Shown: positions 47,117 through 60,000 of the stretch, one piece after another
Numbering within the stretch: the stretch's first letter is position 1
Layout of the letters: each line of letters starts with the position of its first letter
Assembly: GCA_914767715.1 (NCBI GenBank)
Contig: OU612069.1
Span: 19,219,387-19,279,386, forward strand
DNA length: 60,000 nt
Direction of reading: 5' to 3'
Source of the DNA: Membranipora membranacea
Lineage: Eukaryota; Bryozoa; Gymnolaemata; Cheilostomatida; Membraniporidae
The notes under the pieces: generated by a model
What the model saw: the letters and a program-made list of their open reading frames with translations, nothing else
The model's database searches: none
Told to the model about the DNA's origin: nothing
Made by a program: the position numbers and the translations under genes

Positions 47117-50092
47117 TCTGAACGGTGCCTGAAAGATTAATAGGGCAACCAGGGTCTCATGGCAATCCATTGATGGGCAGTAAAGAATATACTAAGTAAC
47201 ATCAGCTATCAACTAATTCGAATGTAGTTGCTGACTAGACACTGAGTGGTGACTTAGCTTATGGAGCCTCATTGCAATAAATGTGGCAGTTAAGAGCTTA
47301 CTATGCATTAGCAACTCCAAGGCATAATCTGATTTCACAATGTTTAGTGTCTGAATTGCCACCAGGTTTCGGAGCCTACTCTTACCAATGCGCGCCGAAC
47401 CGGCTGTTAGAGCTATCTTCTACCATCGTTTTAAGTAAATGTTTGTCATGGGGGTGGGGGTTATTATTCCCCCTGACAGATACTTATACCAAAAATTGAA
47501 ACAAATCTAAAGTAAGAGTTGCACATGATACATGATGATTTAGATTGAGCAGCAGGGTTTTGTGATAGATTGATAAAAACTGACTAGATATTCAGATTAA
47601 TTTGTTTTGGTTTTATGACACTTAAATCAGCCATTTTCATTTAATAAGGAGTAACAGGAAAATGGGGGAATAAATCCCCTGTTATTCCTTGCTATGATGA
47701 CAGATTTAGTATGTTCCTGCATATGACTGCTGCCATAACCAAACAATTCAACAAATCTTTGATAATTGTCTCATTTAAGCCCAAAAAATGCAGTACGGAG
47801 CCACACCAAGAGATAGTATTACTACCCATTCAAATATTTCTTGCTGCTTTCAGCTTCACAATTAAACCACAAAGAGAGATTGTGGTGTTGAGCGATGGAA
47901 AGATAGTACTAAACAATGCATGGGTTGGGTGTACCAATGTAAAGATTGCTTCATCAGTACACTATCACAAAACGCGGCATCTTTCAACAGCAAGAATCAC
48001 AATATTTAGACTCAAAGATTCTCTTGCAACAAGCAAAAAAATAAATGAGCTCCTCTATACAGTAATTCACTAATGTTTATATTGTTTATTTAGGTTAAGA
48101 CCAGAACAAGTACTTTTAAAAAGGAAACCACACAAAAAAACAAAGATATTTGATCAAAACACAAGGAGATGATTGTAACTTGTAGAAAAACACACCAGAA
48201 ATAGATGGGTAGGCAGATTACGATGAAAAAAAAGCCTTCATTGATTGGCGTTATTGAATATTTATCATTCTACGGTGTATGTAAACCTACACTCGTTACA
48301 AACGAAAGCCTCTCAACATTTATTTGAAATATTTATTAGTTCACATATTGTAAATTATTGTATTGTACTATTTGGGGATTCTTCCAGTGTTATCAAAGTT
48401 TTGCCGTGCCTAAACTCACAACATTGATACTCTTCAGAACAAAGTCGAAGGCAATAAAAATACGAATATTTTCCCAGCAAAGGGTCATATGTAACTTAAC
48501 AATTGCGATATTAAAACTACAATATAATATTTTGCACCGCTGTTTTCATCAGATGTTACATACTTTGAGTGCTTGATACTCAATAATGTTATAAACAATG
48601 GTTACATATTTTTTTCTCAAATAAGTCATTTAAAAGCTGTATGGGCATTTCGGCACTGACAGAGGATGGCTCGAGATGGTTGGGCTGGTTAGACAGATTT
48701 ATTAGCAATAATTCATTGGTATTTGTTGATTTGATGTGGGAGGTCGTTGCATGGGCTGATTAATGAAGACTAGTTGATGATTAAGTAAGAAGACTTGAGA
48801 AATGGTTACATGAGTGAGGTGCTATCAACCAACAGGGTCATGTGCAACATATCAACTGTATTGTTCTTACTGCCCTAGGGTGATAACATAAATTGTTTTA
48901 CCTGACTCACAAATAGTGTTGTGGGCAGTATGTAATGTATAATAAAATACCCAGTGACTACCAAAGGAACCATAACTGAAGCTACAAGAAAGTTGTCGCA
49001 AACAATAAAAAATGTTAGCTTAAAATAAGTTACTGATACAAATTTATTGTCACAGCTATCAAATATTCTACAGCAATTAGCAAGAACCAGATCGCAATTC
49101 AGGCAAAATAAACTTTTCAAATTTTAAAAGAGCTCGAAATGAAAACATTCTTAACTTTTCATAGAGCTAGTAAATGACCACCAAATACACCCCATATTGG
49201 ACTGTTCTTCATCAGCCCAACTGCCAGCCCTCCCATCCCTCTCCGACCTTTCTTCCGCTAAGCGCTCTCCTTAGCACCAAATGCACACCCCTTCCCCCTG
49301 CCGGTCTGCCTGCTGCCTGGCACAGGATAGGCAGCGGACAAAAGTGTAATTTAAATGTCACTATTAGAAATTGAAAGGGTAATTGAAATGGGAAACACTT
49401 GATGGCCAAAATTAATGAGATCCCAGGGCGTAGACACAGGGAAGCTTTACTAGATGAAATTGTAATTTATAAGGATGCCTTATTGATGAGAATTGGAGTG
49501 GTCTTGACATTCCAAATCGGATGGTCGCCACACCAGTCCTGGACTAATCTGCCGCTGCCTTATTTTATCTCACTATTTCAGTCCATTGCTTTTAAATACA
49601 ATAAATTGTTGCAGAAACCAAAAACAAAATTTAAATCAATATATTATTAACACACAACAATTGAGGATCATAATTTAAGAGTTTGACAAAGCTGATGAGC
49701 TTTCCTCTTTCCCTAAGTAAAAACTGGCTATTGAAAGATATACTATACTATTGTGCATGTGTTTGCATTGAAAATTTGAAATTCCATATAACTAGCTATT
49801 GTGTAATGATCTGAACATTGACTTCTGGGTAATTGATGAAGCAGAGCTGATACCTTTTTCTGATAATTTAGATTAAATGAGCTTGTAATTTAGAATTAAT
49901 TGGATAATAATTAGCTGATAATTCAGAAGATAGTACTGTAAGTCACATACCCTTTTTTTCATACTGCTAAGGAGGTGTCTTTTGCATATCTCTACTCAAC
50001 AATGTTTTACTATTATTAGAAACCTCACAAACTCATCCATTGTGAGCAGCTTCTTATTGAATAGTTAGCTAAAGAAAGATAATGATGATGTC
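47117..50092. other. Gene-poor stretch, no gene supported
   Basis: A 120-codon plus frame (47711-48073) and an 83-codon plus frame (49399-49650) have no recognisable domain. The segment 49200-49560 is markedly more GC-rich than its surroundings and could be old coding or regulatory sequence. Nothing further can be supported. Confidence 0.4.
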
Positions 50093-50264
50093 ACTTCCTC
50101 TTCTCTCATAATGGTGACTTTATTCATACTGAACTCTTGGCTTAGAAATTAGCATAAGTCATGACATATTGCATTGAGAACCCAATGTGTCATACTACTG
50201 ATGCTCATTTCTAGACCAATTTGTCTCCAGTATGAATAAAACCAACATTGTGAGAAGAGAAGTA
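50093..50264. mobile_element. 172-bp foldback MITE
   Basis: The left arm (ACTTCCTCTTCTCTCATAAT ... TTTATTCATACTG) pairs with the right arm ending GTATGAATAAAACC ... GTGAGAAGAGAAGT. Pairing continues with mismatches to a central ACATATTGCATTG region. No coding content. Confidence 0.7.
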
Positions 50265-51473
50265 CAACACAAACTTAATTAGTATGGATATGCAAATGAC
50301 TCTTCTGCACAGCATGGCCTGAGAGTCTCTCAAGCCTCCCCACACCCAGGACTTTTGAGAGGTATGTTCACTAATTTAATACTGAATTATGACCTTAAAG
50401 GTCACCAGGAGACCAAAGCAATATATAGTCTGGCTGCTAGTTCTGTAGTGGTTCTGCAATATATTTACACTTAAAAATCCATAACTCAAGAGAAGAAGAA
50501 ACTTTGTATAGTGGGAGAAATTTTCACACCTGCTCCAATATGAGTTATTAATTCCTTATTGTTCACCAACCCATTATGCTACCACTTCTATCTACTTTAG
50601 AGAACTGTAAATGTTAATGAATTATTGTCTCCCAACAATGAAAATATATATTTTGTTCTCAAATTATGTGGCAAAAATCAATAAGTTAAAGTATTTGGAA
50701 ATGGTAGCAGGTACCCCAGAACAATTTTTTCTTAAATTATTTATGATGAGTGCCTAGAACTTTTAAATCTGACCACTTTATCTGATGTTATAACCGATAT
50801 CAGCACCAAACATTTTATGGAAATAGCCAATGATTAGATGCATCTTCTTTTTAACGGCATTAAACTAAATACTGCTAGAATATCATATCGTGAGCCTACA
50901 ATCTTTAGAACAAACGTGTGCCAAATCATTTTACAATTGTTGGTGAAGAAATTTAATAACCTCTGCTATATTTTCATTAGTAGTTTCTAAATAATTTTAA
51001 CAAACCACGCATTCGTTATTTTTCAATATTTGATACTAAATGCTTCAATAAACTAAACTAAACCAAACTACAGTACTTGGAACAGTTACCTCATAGATGA
51101 GCAGGGGGGACAATTTCAAAAACCATCTATAATTTGTACCAGATTATTCATTGCTTTGGTCTTATATAATTAAAACTTAAATAGCATGAAAATTTTCTTG
51201 TATTAAATCATATTGTCCATACATCAACCTGTCACATAAGCAGTTTATGCAGTAGCATCCTGATATTCATCAAGTTAGGGCTCTGAAACCGTGGAATCAA
51301 CTGGTATCAGGGTAGAACGTCACAGCAGTCAATGAATATTGCATCTATCTTTTAATGTTAATGTAACGCAGCTATATTAATAATCAAATTGTATGGTACA
51401 GGTGGGTCTAGAAAGTCAATCAATTCTGGGGTCAGATATTCCTCCCCTGCACTCCAGGAAACAATCTGGTCTC
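50265..51473. other. AT-rich DNA, one possible coding scrap
   Basis: Mostly featureless. On the minus strand 51470-51358 reads DQIVSWSAGEEYLTPELIDF and LDPPVPYNLI before a stop. It looks protein-like and directly abuts the TTAA foldback element, but no partner exon was found on the other side. Confidence 0.35.
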
Positions 51474-51477
51474 TTAA

Positions 51478-52609
51478 GGTAATGTCAAAGACCGATCCGA
51501 ATATCAAAATATCACCGTTGGATAGCTGCTGAGCTACTGAAAATGAATACCTGAACAAAAACTTGATTCGATGACGTTGTGTCATTTTAGGGAGGAAATG
51601 AGGCAGAAAACGTTGTATTTGTCAAAGCAGATGTGTGGAGGAGTCCAATGAATTGCAAGAAATTTCAAATCAGGTGGAATGTATACTTAAAGATTGAGTT
51701 TGTCGCAAAATTGGATTTTCTTTGATATATACAGCTAATATTTTCGCCACTTTTGCATAACGTAAAATGTGCTGTCCAAATGACCATAATTGTGGCCAAA
51801 CAAAGTGTTTTTGAAAGTTCTCACATACGAAGCCGCTTTCATTAGCCGTAGTGCACACAGGAAATGCCAAAATACTTTTTCCCTGCATCTTCCTTTTTCT
51901 TGAATCTAACGCAAAAGAATGCCAAAAAACAGCTATTTTTTGGGACTTTTGAGGTGTTTTTGGGCATTATTTTGTGTTAAATTCAAGAAAAACGAAGATG
52001 CAGTGAAAAAATCTGTTGGCATTAACTTAATGAAAGCGGCTTCGTATGTGAGAACTTTCAAAAAAACTTTGTTTGCCCACAATTATGGTCATTTGGACAG
52101 CACATTTTACGTTATGCAGAAGTGGCGAAAATATTGGCTGTATTCGAGAGTCTACTGTCTTCGCAATATGCAAGCTAATATGTTGAAAGTCAATGTGTAT
52201 GACATTTGAAGTGTACTCTAAGAGAAAATCATAATTAATTTCGTTTCCAGCTTATGATCTGTTCAATATTAAGGATTAAAATTTCACATATTTTCACGGC
52301 TTCATAAAAAAAAAAGCAATGTATGGTGTGATGTAAAAAGTGAGTTTAGACTAGTCATATATCAGAGAAAATCAAATTTTACGATGAACGCAATCTCTAA
52401 GTATGCATTCCACCTGGTTTGAAATTTCTTGCATTTAATTTTACTCCTCCATCTGCATTGACAAAAACAGCGTTTTCTGCCTCATTTCCTCTCTAAAATG
52501 ACACAGCGTCATCGAATCAAGTTTTTGTTCAGATATTCATTCTCAGTAGCTCAGCAGCTCTCTAAGAGGATATCATATGTTGATATTCGGATCGGTCTTT
52601 GACAATACC
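51478..52609. mobile_element. 1.13-kb TTAA-flanked foldback element
   Basis: TTAA lies at 51474-51477 and 52610-52613. The ends are GGTAATGTCAAAGACCGATC and its inverted partner. The two halves are reverse complements for several hundred bases around a centre near 51,930, with extra sequence in the right half (about 52150-52330). The open frames at 51670-51888 (minus) and 51919-52209 (plus) are the same sequence read from the two arms. The TTAA target suggests a piggyBac-type mobiliser. Confidence 0.8.
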
Positions 52610-52613
52610 TTAA

Positions 52614-53397
52614 TGCAGGATCAGAATGTCTGACCACTGAACTCACAGGCCTAAGTTTGAGAGACACTTGCACCATACATCTTGATCATCAATTTTTGTG
52701 TAATACTGTTGGCATAATAGATTCATTGACCGATTACCAATTTTAAACAACTACTATAACATTAAAACTTTTAGAGCTTATGACTTGATAAATACAAAAA
52801 TTCCAATGCTGAAATTTGCTAAAATGATAGATCAAGGTATGGAGAGATGATGAATTGATACAAGAAATGTGATGAGCTTCTAGAATCTTCAGGTATGGCT
52901 AACTAGGTAGTTGCTGGATATATAATTTACCATGCTTCATAAACAGTCCGCCACACTACTTGCAAATTAAATAAAACAATCCAAGCTTTGCCCCTAAAGC
53001 AGTAAAAATCCAATTGACATATTGAATATGGCAATTTGGATTGCCAGAACTTCACTCAAACACCATCTACCCAAGTCTTGTTCCTTGATCATGAACTATT
53101 TTTCATTAATCTTTCCATGCCCTAATTCTCAAGATTAGAATTATATCACCAAATACCCCATACTCTAGTAAAAAACAATTCTGTCCAACCAACCGATCAA
53201 TCTTGAGCATCCAATACCCCACCAAAATGTGTGTACAGCGTTAGTTACTCGAGCATGAAATATGTAACCACTGATTTAACATTGATCAATATTAAACGTT
53301 GTAGCTCCTGAAGGAAGAACGATGCATCAAATCACTATTTTGCTTGCCCTAAAATTAGTCTGTTATCAATCGTTGTACTGCAGGCATGACACATCAA
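52614..53397. other. Downstream flank of RVxF-tail gene
   Basis: Likely contains the 3' UTR of the minus-strand gene ending at 53398. Sequence is AT-rich with several possible AATAAA-like signals. No other gene seen. Confidence 0.35.
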
Positions 53398-56300
53398 CTA
53401 TTTACCAGCAGACGATATGTATTGCTGAATAGCTTGTTTGCCTTTTGAGCGTATCTTTCGAGTTTTTAGAATTTTTTTAGACTTTGCTATAAGTTTTTTT
53501 CGAATGATGTTACAGTATGTTTGACAATTGTTCTTTTGTAGTGAACCCGCTTTTTTTTCTACCTCATTCTCAATGCTGCCATCTGGCTTTTGTAGCGGCA
53601 AGCCGTGAGTCTCTTTGCACTGATCATTCATCAGAAGTTCAGTGTTTACGGAATTTATCTCACGACAATCTGTTTTTGAGTTATCCTCCATTGGCGAGCT
53701 CCCACCAAATCTGTTCTTGTGAAATATTTTTGACCTCTTGATGCGACTTTCTCTCATCAGATTACAAAACTTTTTCTTCACAGGAGTCTTATTTTCAGTT
53801 GATACAACAGCTGGTTCTTTATTTATTTCTTCATAAACATCTGCTCTCTTCCCTTTTGTAATTTCTGTGTCTGGCAACTGACGTACATGAGTGTCTTCTT
53901 TCTGATCCTTTAAATGAAGTCCAGTATTCACAATAGGTTTTTTATCGCAATCTGTTTGTGATCGCTCCTCCATCAGCGCGCATCCATCTGATAGTTCCCT
54001 GCTTGGATGTGTGCCCATCCTGTTCTTTTCAAATACTTTTGACCTTTGGATGCGTTTTTCCCTTGTAAGCTCAGAAAGATTGCCCTTCATTGGACTTTTA
54101 TTGTTTGCCGATACCAGAACTGGTATTGCTGTGTGTTCTGTCTTGTGCCCGGAGTCCCTACTAAGAGGCTGTCTGCCACATATATCCATGGTATCTGTTT
54201 GGTCTGTGCTACTACTACATTGCTGATTGACTATCGTGTTCGTTGTTTCTTGCTTTTTTTGCTTTATGATCTGGTCAACACCTGATTGTGAATTCTGATC
54301 ATCGTAGTATGTATTCTTAATGCTTTGCTTTGGTAATGGTTCTTCTATCTGCTGACTTTGGTTGCTCTGATTGCTCTTTCTTTTACTACCTCTCATATGA
54401 CCGCTCTCAACAGTTACATCGGCCTTGTCCTTAAGAGTCGAACTTTCATGTGATTCCTTTATGGGCAGAGATCCTGAGCCACCAGTATCTCTAGATGCAA
54501 TACCTACAATGTCTGCTGTGTTCTTAGTTGTTTTAATAAAGGGCCTCTGTGTTGTGATGTATTTGTTACTCGTCATCTCTTCCCTAGACCTTGGGCTTTT
54601 ACAGCGTTTTTCCTTCTTGTAAGCTAATGGTTCTTCACCCTGTTCTAAACTTTGCTTCCTCTTCCTTTTTGCTTTCCTTGTGCCTTCAGTTTCATTTCTG
54701 AAGATTGGTTGAAATTCAAGGGTCCCCTGCACCTTTAGCTCAACATTCCCATGTGGTTCTGTTGACCATGTGTCCCTTACATCATCAATAGGTCCTGATC
54801 TATTTCCTTCAGATTCAACAGGGTCATCAGTAAGTTTCAAAGTAACTTGTGGCCTAATAGCAATTTTTTCCTCTAGACAATGGTCTGTGGCATGATTGTT
54901 TTCCTGATAAGGATGAAGGATATGGTTGGTTTGAGTTTCAAATTTGTCATGTCTTGCGCCGCTTACAGACAAGCCTTTATGCGCTGGTTCGATATCGGTC
55001 ATTGATCCAGAGCATGAGGGATGTGAATGAGCATCAGATAATTCTTCTTGTTCCACATTTGACTCAATAATGAATGACAAAATTGGGTCTGCAAATCTCA
55101 CTCTTTTCTGAAAGAAAAGATGATTTCCCAGACTATCATCAATTAATCTGGTCAGCATTGAGGTACACAAGAAAATAAATCTTGCCGGGTGCAAAGCCCA
55201 GCCTCAAAACATTTAGAGGTGTTGTATATATGTCAAGTGAAAATTCCTAAGTAGGTTATTATGGCATAATTTTTTTAATTTTAGTGTTTTTGGGCTGCTT
55301 TAGCTTCGCAACAAGAGCTTATTTCACGGGCAAAGGTTGCTATTAAAAATATGCACACTGAAGTACTAGCTAGGGGGGAGACTCTTTTGCCATATGAGTA
55401 TTAAACGTTCAACAGAGGTAAAGAGTCTTTTACCCTTTGAGAAGCACATTAAAGTACCGTAATTAAATTTAAACAGAGGAATGCCACAGATATAGCCTAC
55501 CTCATAAAAAAAGTTTTATGTAGTAGAGATTTTCCGTATAGAAATATAATAACATTTGCTCTTTTCAGACCGCAGGACTCGCTCTATCCAGCCTTGCACA
55601 ATGTCCGAAGAACCGTCATCATACATTCAGGATTTTTTCTGGTTATGATATTGCATGTTAAGTGGACATTTATTTGTACTGCTAGTAGTGGCGTGCCTTG
55701 AAGTCCCCCCCCCCTAAAAGTATGCTACTAATTTCCAAATCCTTCCTATTTGTTTTATTGTATTTGTTACAAGTATGTTTGTCAATAATGCAATTCCTTG
55801 CTTACATGGGAGAGTAACTTCATCTAGTGGAACTTTGATACAAATAATATTCTGCTGAGGAATTGCCAAGAAAACCTGAATCTTGCTTGTAGTCTCATTT
55901 CTAAGATATATAGGATATTCAAAGTTTGTTCGATATAACTAACCTTTATCACAACTTTGCCATCAGTTGACCCAGCGATTTTGATATCAGCCGTTGATGA
56001 ACGGAACCTCACACCACTATCTTGGTAAGCCTCAAGCTTAACTAGCTCGTCAGATGCCCCTATGAAAGTGAACAAAAAGGTTGTGAATAATATCAGTATA
56101 CAACCTGGTTACATTTTGTTGAAGATAACTGATCAAGTAAGCAGCAGCTAGTAAGACAGTATTGTTACTGCTGGTTGAATATGCAAACTTGTAGTTGCTA
56201 CAGACAGTGGTTGTGAAATATCAAGGCATAATGACCTATTTTTTGTTCTTTACAAATAAGTAGGATGATAACAAATTCAACTGAGCATTGACGGGTCTTG

Positions 56301-58050
56301 AAATGTCTTTAGCGTCTGGCCCTGTGATTATTCAGCAAGATTGGTATGACTTTTTGCCTGAACTCCAGTAGTTTCCTTATGCACCAAACTTCAGCAAAAA
56401 TCACGTTCAGATGGTTTTCTACGCGTTACCATACCTGACTCGTATCCTGGTTTTTGCAAAAAACCTATACCCAAGGCCTGCTGGTTTTTACATACCCGTT
56501 CCACCCCACCCATCATGTAGCTTTAGGCACACTCACATTGATGATTGTTGAGATACTTAGCCCTTTTAGCAGCAACTCTATTCTGTGAGGCTATCCTTTC
56601 GTTCCAGGGTTCCAAGGCTTTTTCATACTTTTTATCAAACTCCGCCATTTTAGATCCTTTTCTGGTAACAAAATGTGTATAAATAGTAGAATATTTAATA
56701 AATTACATCAAAACTATATTGATGAATTAAGCTAAGTTTATTTGGGTCCATTTAACTATAGTCTTAAATGACAATTTCAATCATTTTTCTGAGTATCACA
56801 CAATCATCCTAAAAAGGTTGAATTTTGTCAAAGCTTTGAAATGCAGAAAAAGCTGCAGGGCAAATCATGAAAATTTGGATTCTGGTTTTAAACAAGGAAC
56901 CACTGGATGCAGAAACACGTTTTGCTTAACTCTGTTTATGCAAGACACTATGACCTCTCGGGCAACTACTTGGGCCAAAAAGTTTGTTCTCATGGTGGGT
57001 CATTTACTAGCCATCAATCATCAGCCCACGAAAACAATTTTGCTTTAAACTCCTGAAAGCCCAACCTCAAGAAGAAGGGATAGGTTTTTCATCTCGTAAT
57101 TTATCTGATAAATTAACTTACATCTTTTCATCGGCAATTTTACGTGTCTTTCGTTCGATTTCCTTCCATTCTTCTTCGGTGAACTTTTTGGTTCGCTTTC
57201 TAGGCTGACTTACACCTAAAAAACGAAAACCAATATATCAAATTTCTTGCAGCGCACAGCAAAGAAATTTTATGTACATGATGTGATCAGAAACATATTT
57301 TTCATTTTAATCACTGATATATTATGGATGAGGGGAACATATCTGACCCCGAATAAGCGCTGTATAGTATGTATAGTTGCCTGACCGCATTTCTCATCTT
57401 TGATTGGTCAACAGGTTTAGAATCGTAAAATAGCTTGCCCTTGTAAACTTACGTCAAGCAGCTTGCCTGAATTTTTACAGGTCGTCAATCGATGCAAAAC
57501 ATAAAAGTAACCAGACTTTTGGCTTTATTCAGATCCTGACACAATGTTTTTTTACCAAATAGCCACGCTATGTGTTTTAACAATGATTCATAAATTCATA
57601 TCAATGATTGTAAAGTTAATCTGACTCTCCACTTATAAGACACAAACTGATCATATACATGTATATATATATATGTAAAAAAAAATATATATATTATGCA
57701 ATATATAATATATGTGTGTATATGTATAACATTGTCACAGGTAGTTGTAGCGCCAAATATTACCAATGCTAAAATTCCCCTTCCGCCCCCTCCTAGTTGT
57801 GTAGTGAGATATTATGATCAGATGTAAACCACTAAAACTATAGTGCAGGGAGGGTTGCCTTAAAATAATGAGACTATCAGGAGACAAAATAGTTACCTGG
57901 ATTTAAATTCTCGAACAGAAGTTCTGTTGTATTCTGCTCACAGGCAGCGCATAGTGGAGGTTCTCCATTTTTACGAATCCTCCCTCTTACAACCTCATCA
58001 AAGAGTTCACATACTTCACTCTTGCACTGAAATTTTTTCAGCCCTGTCAT
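53398..58050 (-). CDS. Nuclear-type basic protein with RVxF PP1-docking motif
   Basis: Five exons join in phase: 58050-57897, 57215-57122, 56661-56537, 56059-55944 and 55107-53398 (569 codons plus stop). The first begins at ATGACAGGG directly after an AG acceptor, so it may be an internal exon. It has FQCKSEVC...PLCAAC, a possible Cys4 zinc site. The next two are Lys/Glu-rich helices (FTEEEWKEIERKTRKIADEK). The fourth reads RFRSSTADIKIAGSTDGKVV. The last exon opens KRVRFADP, an RVxF-type protein phosphatase 1 docking motif. It continues as Ser/Thr/Lys-rich, probably disordered sequence with basic clusters and two copies of a roughly 33-residue module (encoded near 54,010-54,110 and 53,700-53,805) ending RSK(V/I)F.KNR.G. 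RVxF followed by FADP recalls RIF1 and KNL1, but the rest does not let me name it. Upstream exons may lie beyond 58053. Confidence 0.75.
57650..57735. repeat. AT-rich low-complexity tract
   Basis: ATATAT and TATGTA runs with a poly-A stretch, lying in the intron between the first and second exons of the RVxF-tail gene. Confidence 0.8.
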
Positions 58051-58053
58051 CTG

Positions 58054-60000
58054 CAATGGAAAAATCTGCATGAGTTGTCAAAGGTTAGTGTTTAAACAGG
58101 GTCAAGTTGTGTCATTTAATGTTATTCAATCATGAGTTTATCTTTAAGAGGACAAGTTCATACCACCATTTTTGTATGGTTGTTGCCATCAGAATTGCTG
58201 TTTGCGAAGAAACAGAAGATTGGGCTGCCCCTAAAGAGGGACGCAAGGTGCCCTAAATCCTCATACTGAGAATGTGATACATCCTAGAAAACTAGAATGC
58301 ATTCTAGAGGTGAGGCCATAGAAGACCTCCTAATCATAAGTGTGCAGCGAGCTGCCAAAACTGAACCGGCACTAATCGGCCATTGGCAGTGACACTTTTA
58401 TCTTAGCCAATAGGCCGAGAATTAGCGAATGAATGATTTTTGCATTTTGCGAGTTATAGACATGATCCTGGTCATTTTGCAGTGACTTACATCACATGAA
58501 ATGTGAAAGGATAATATACAAGGAATCAGCCTAATGGGTGATAGATTTAGAATATCCATGCTTCATCACATCTGTCCATCACTTCTCAGGGCATTCAGTA
58601 TCACATTATAGAAGTTATTTCAAATAGTATTTAAAGGAAACTTTGGCTCAGTTGGAGATAACTCAAAGAACTTTATGACGTCGTTCAAGTTCAATGATGA
58701 GGTGTGGAACAGAGGTTTTTATAGGCAGCTGAGAAAACTCCAAACATGCAATTTTCATATTGGCTCATGTAAGGGGTTAGATGCTTGCCCGTAGATCAAG
58801 AGATTTATCAGATTGCTAGAATAATAAATAATGTTGCTTGTCAACACAATATGTCATGTGACCTAGAGGGAATACCCATTATCGATGTCACAGTTTAGGG
58901 GACATCCCACTGCATTTTGATTTTACACCAAATAGATATTGCTGCTTATGTCTCAGCATTGGATGGCAGCAGATTTATAAAATGGATAGCTTCACGAGAT
59001 CCTATCTTATCATGCCTACGACTCTTTAATCAGTGTTATATGTTAACATCAGCAAAATTAATTATTTTATGATTGGATTATGAAAGCCGGCACATGCCAA
59101 GTTGTAAGTAGTAACAAAGATCAGCCAACCTGTCAAAAATCTTAATATCTACCAGGCAGAATTGCTTGACTAAACCCTTACTTTCGCTTCTATGTAAATC
59201 ACAGAGTAAGGATAGACAGAGGGAACACTTCAAAAGTGCTAAAGTGCCTGTTTTTATTTGTTTTGATCCACTAGGGGAAAATTTTCAATCAAGGTACCTA
59301 CAAATTTTATCAATTTTGTATAGCTTACCACGGGAATTTGTCATGCAGACAACCTCTCTATCATGGACCGTAATTCATTCTGGATTTAACCTAACACTGA
59401 TTTCTAATTTTTTTGCAAAATTCAATCTTCAAGCTATAAACCATCTTGTTGTCATTTTTGCTAGGATATATAGGCAATGAGTAATTAAGATCTTTACAAC
59501 AAGTTTTTATCATAGATTTGCGTGTGTGGTGTGACATTTTTTAAACCTCTAGTCATCAAACTTAGGAAATGCCCGTGTACTGACGCAATTCACACATTGA
59601 ATCTAAATGCTAAAACTTTTTTCAAAACCCAGAAAACTCATAACTTATGTATCCTAGCACAAAATGACAACAATATGGTGCATGGCTTGAAAGTTGGACA
59701 TTTTAACAAAGCCGGAAATAAGTCCGTAGGCTCAATGCAAAATGAATTATGACCTATCATAGGTAGGTATGTCTGCATTAAATATCCCATTCTAATCTAA
59801 CATATAGAGATAATGTTTATTTGGCATCAAGTTGTGCACAACTTTCCCCCAGGGAACAAAACACCACAGACACTCTAACTATTATTGAGGTGTTCCCTAA
59901 GTATAACCTAACTTGGTGTGTATATCTTGGTTACAATCTGACTCTGAAACATAATATTGTGATTATTGTGATTGCTACCAATTTGAAATTCTGTGAGAGG
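58054..60000. other. No gene supported; possible 5' part of RVxF-tail gene
   Basis: Plus-strand frames at 59166-59480 and 59522-59752 lack domains and look like chance frames. About 58370-58430 contains facing GCCAAT/ATTGGC-type motifs (CGGCCATTGGCAG and TTAGCCAATAGGCCG), perhaps a small foldback. Upstream exons of the minus-strand gene could lie here but none was identified. Confidence 0.35.

Noticed and set aside
47711-48073. 120-codon plus-strand frame as a gene
   Set aside because: No domain, no splice context and AT-rich chance frames of this size are expected in a 60-kb window.
51670-52209. Two divergent small genes
   Set aside because: They are the same sequence read from the two arms of the 51478-52609 foldback element.
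53398-55107. Naming the RVxF gene RIF1 or KNL1
   Set aside because: Only the short docking motif and FADP resemble them; no HEAT repeats, MELT repeats or other diagnostic parts are visible in the window.
59166-59752. Plus-strand frames of 104 and 76 codons
   Set aside because: No domain or codon pattern distinguishes them from chance frames in AT-rich DNA.

Overview
The window is metazoan nuclear DNA, AT-rich and repeat-rich. Genes are cut into short exons of 13 to 700 bp by introns mostly of 200-600 bp with ordinary GT/AG sites. The mix of small introns, LINE, Ty3-like, hAT-like and TTAA-type elements, tRNA-derived SINEs and a multi-exon tyrosine-recombinase-like gene of a kind I associate with fish and marine invertebrates suggests a marine invertebrate, possibly a sponge or cnidarian. 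That is inference; no species-specific marker was seen.

Layout. Positions 1-15,100 are mainly transposon debris: a perfect 42-bp foldback, a Ty3-like protease/RT fragment, SINE heads, a small C2H2 reading frame, a scrambled Ty3-like integrase and gag joined head to head, a decayed L1/Tx1-like LINE (7.6-11.0 kb, minus), and a second gag split by a 990-bp TTAA-flanked foldback element. 15.6-17.2 kb holds plus-strand exons of an unrecognised gene carrying stop codons. 17.6-20.4 kb is a run of foldback elements, one an array of GTACC mini-hairpins.

Three genes then lie head-to-tail on the minus strand. The first in transcriptional order (45.0 to 32.0 kb) is the most remarkable: a Tudor-like first exon, an amplified array of phase 1-1 exons encoding a 14-residue acidic/alanine repeat, a C2H2-like module, a tyrosine-recombinase-like domain and a basic C-terminal domain. 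All its exon phases join, yet one exon carries a single in-frame TGA. Next is an eIF2-alpha-kinase-like gene (31.5 to 28.0 kb), then a second kinase with an N-terminal Cys4 zinc-binding module (25.8 to 22.0 kb).

45.5-53 kb is gene-poor and contains four more foldback elements. 53.4-58.05 kb (minus) is a five-exon gene whose last exon encodes a long, basic, probably disordered tail that begins with an RVxF-type PP1-docking motif. 58.05-60 kb shows nothing I can support.

Exons were assigned from splice signals and reading-phase continuity by eye. Boundaries given to the base are predictions, not transcript evidence.
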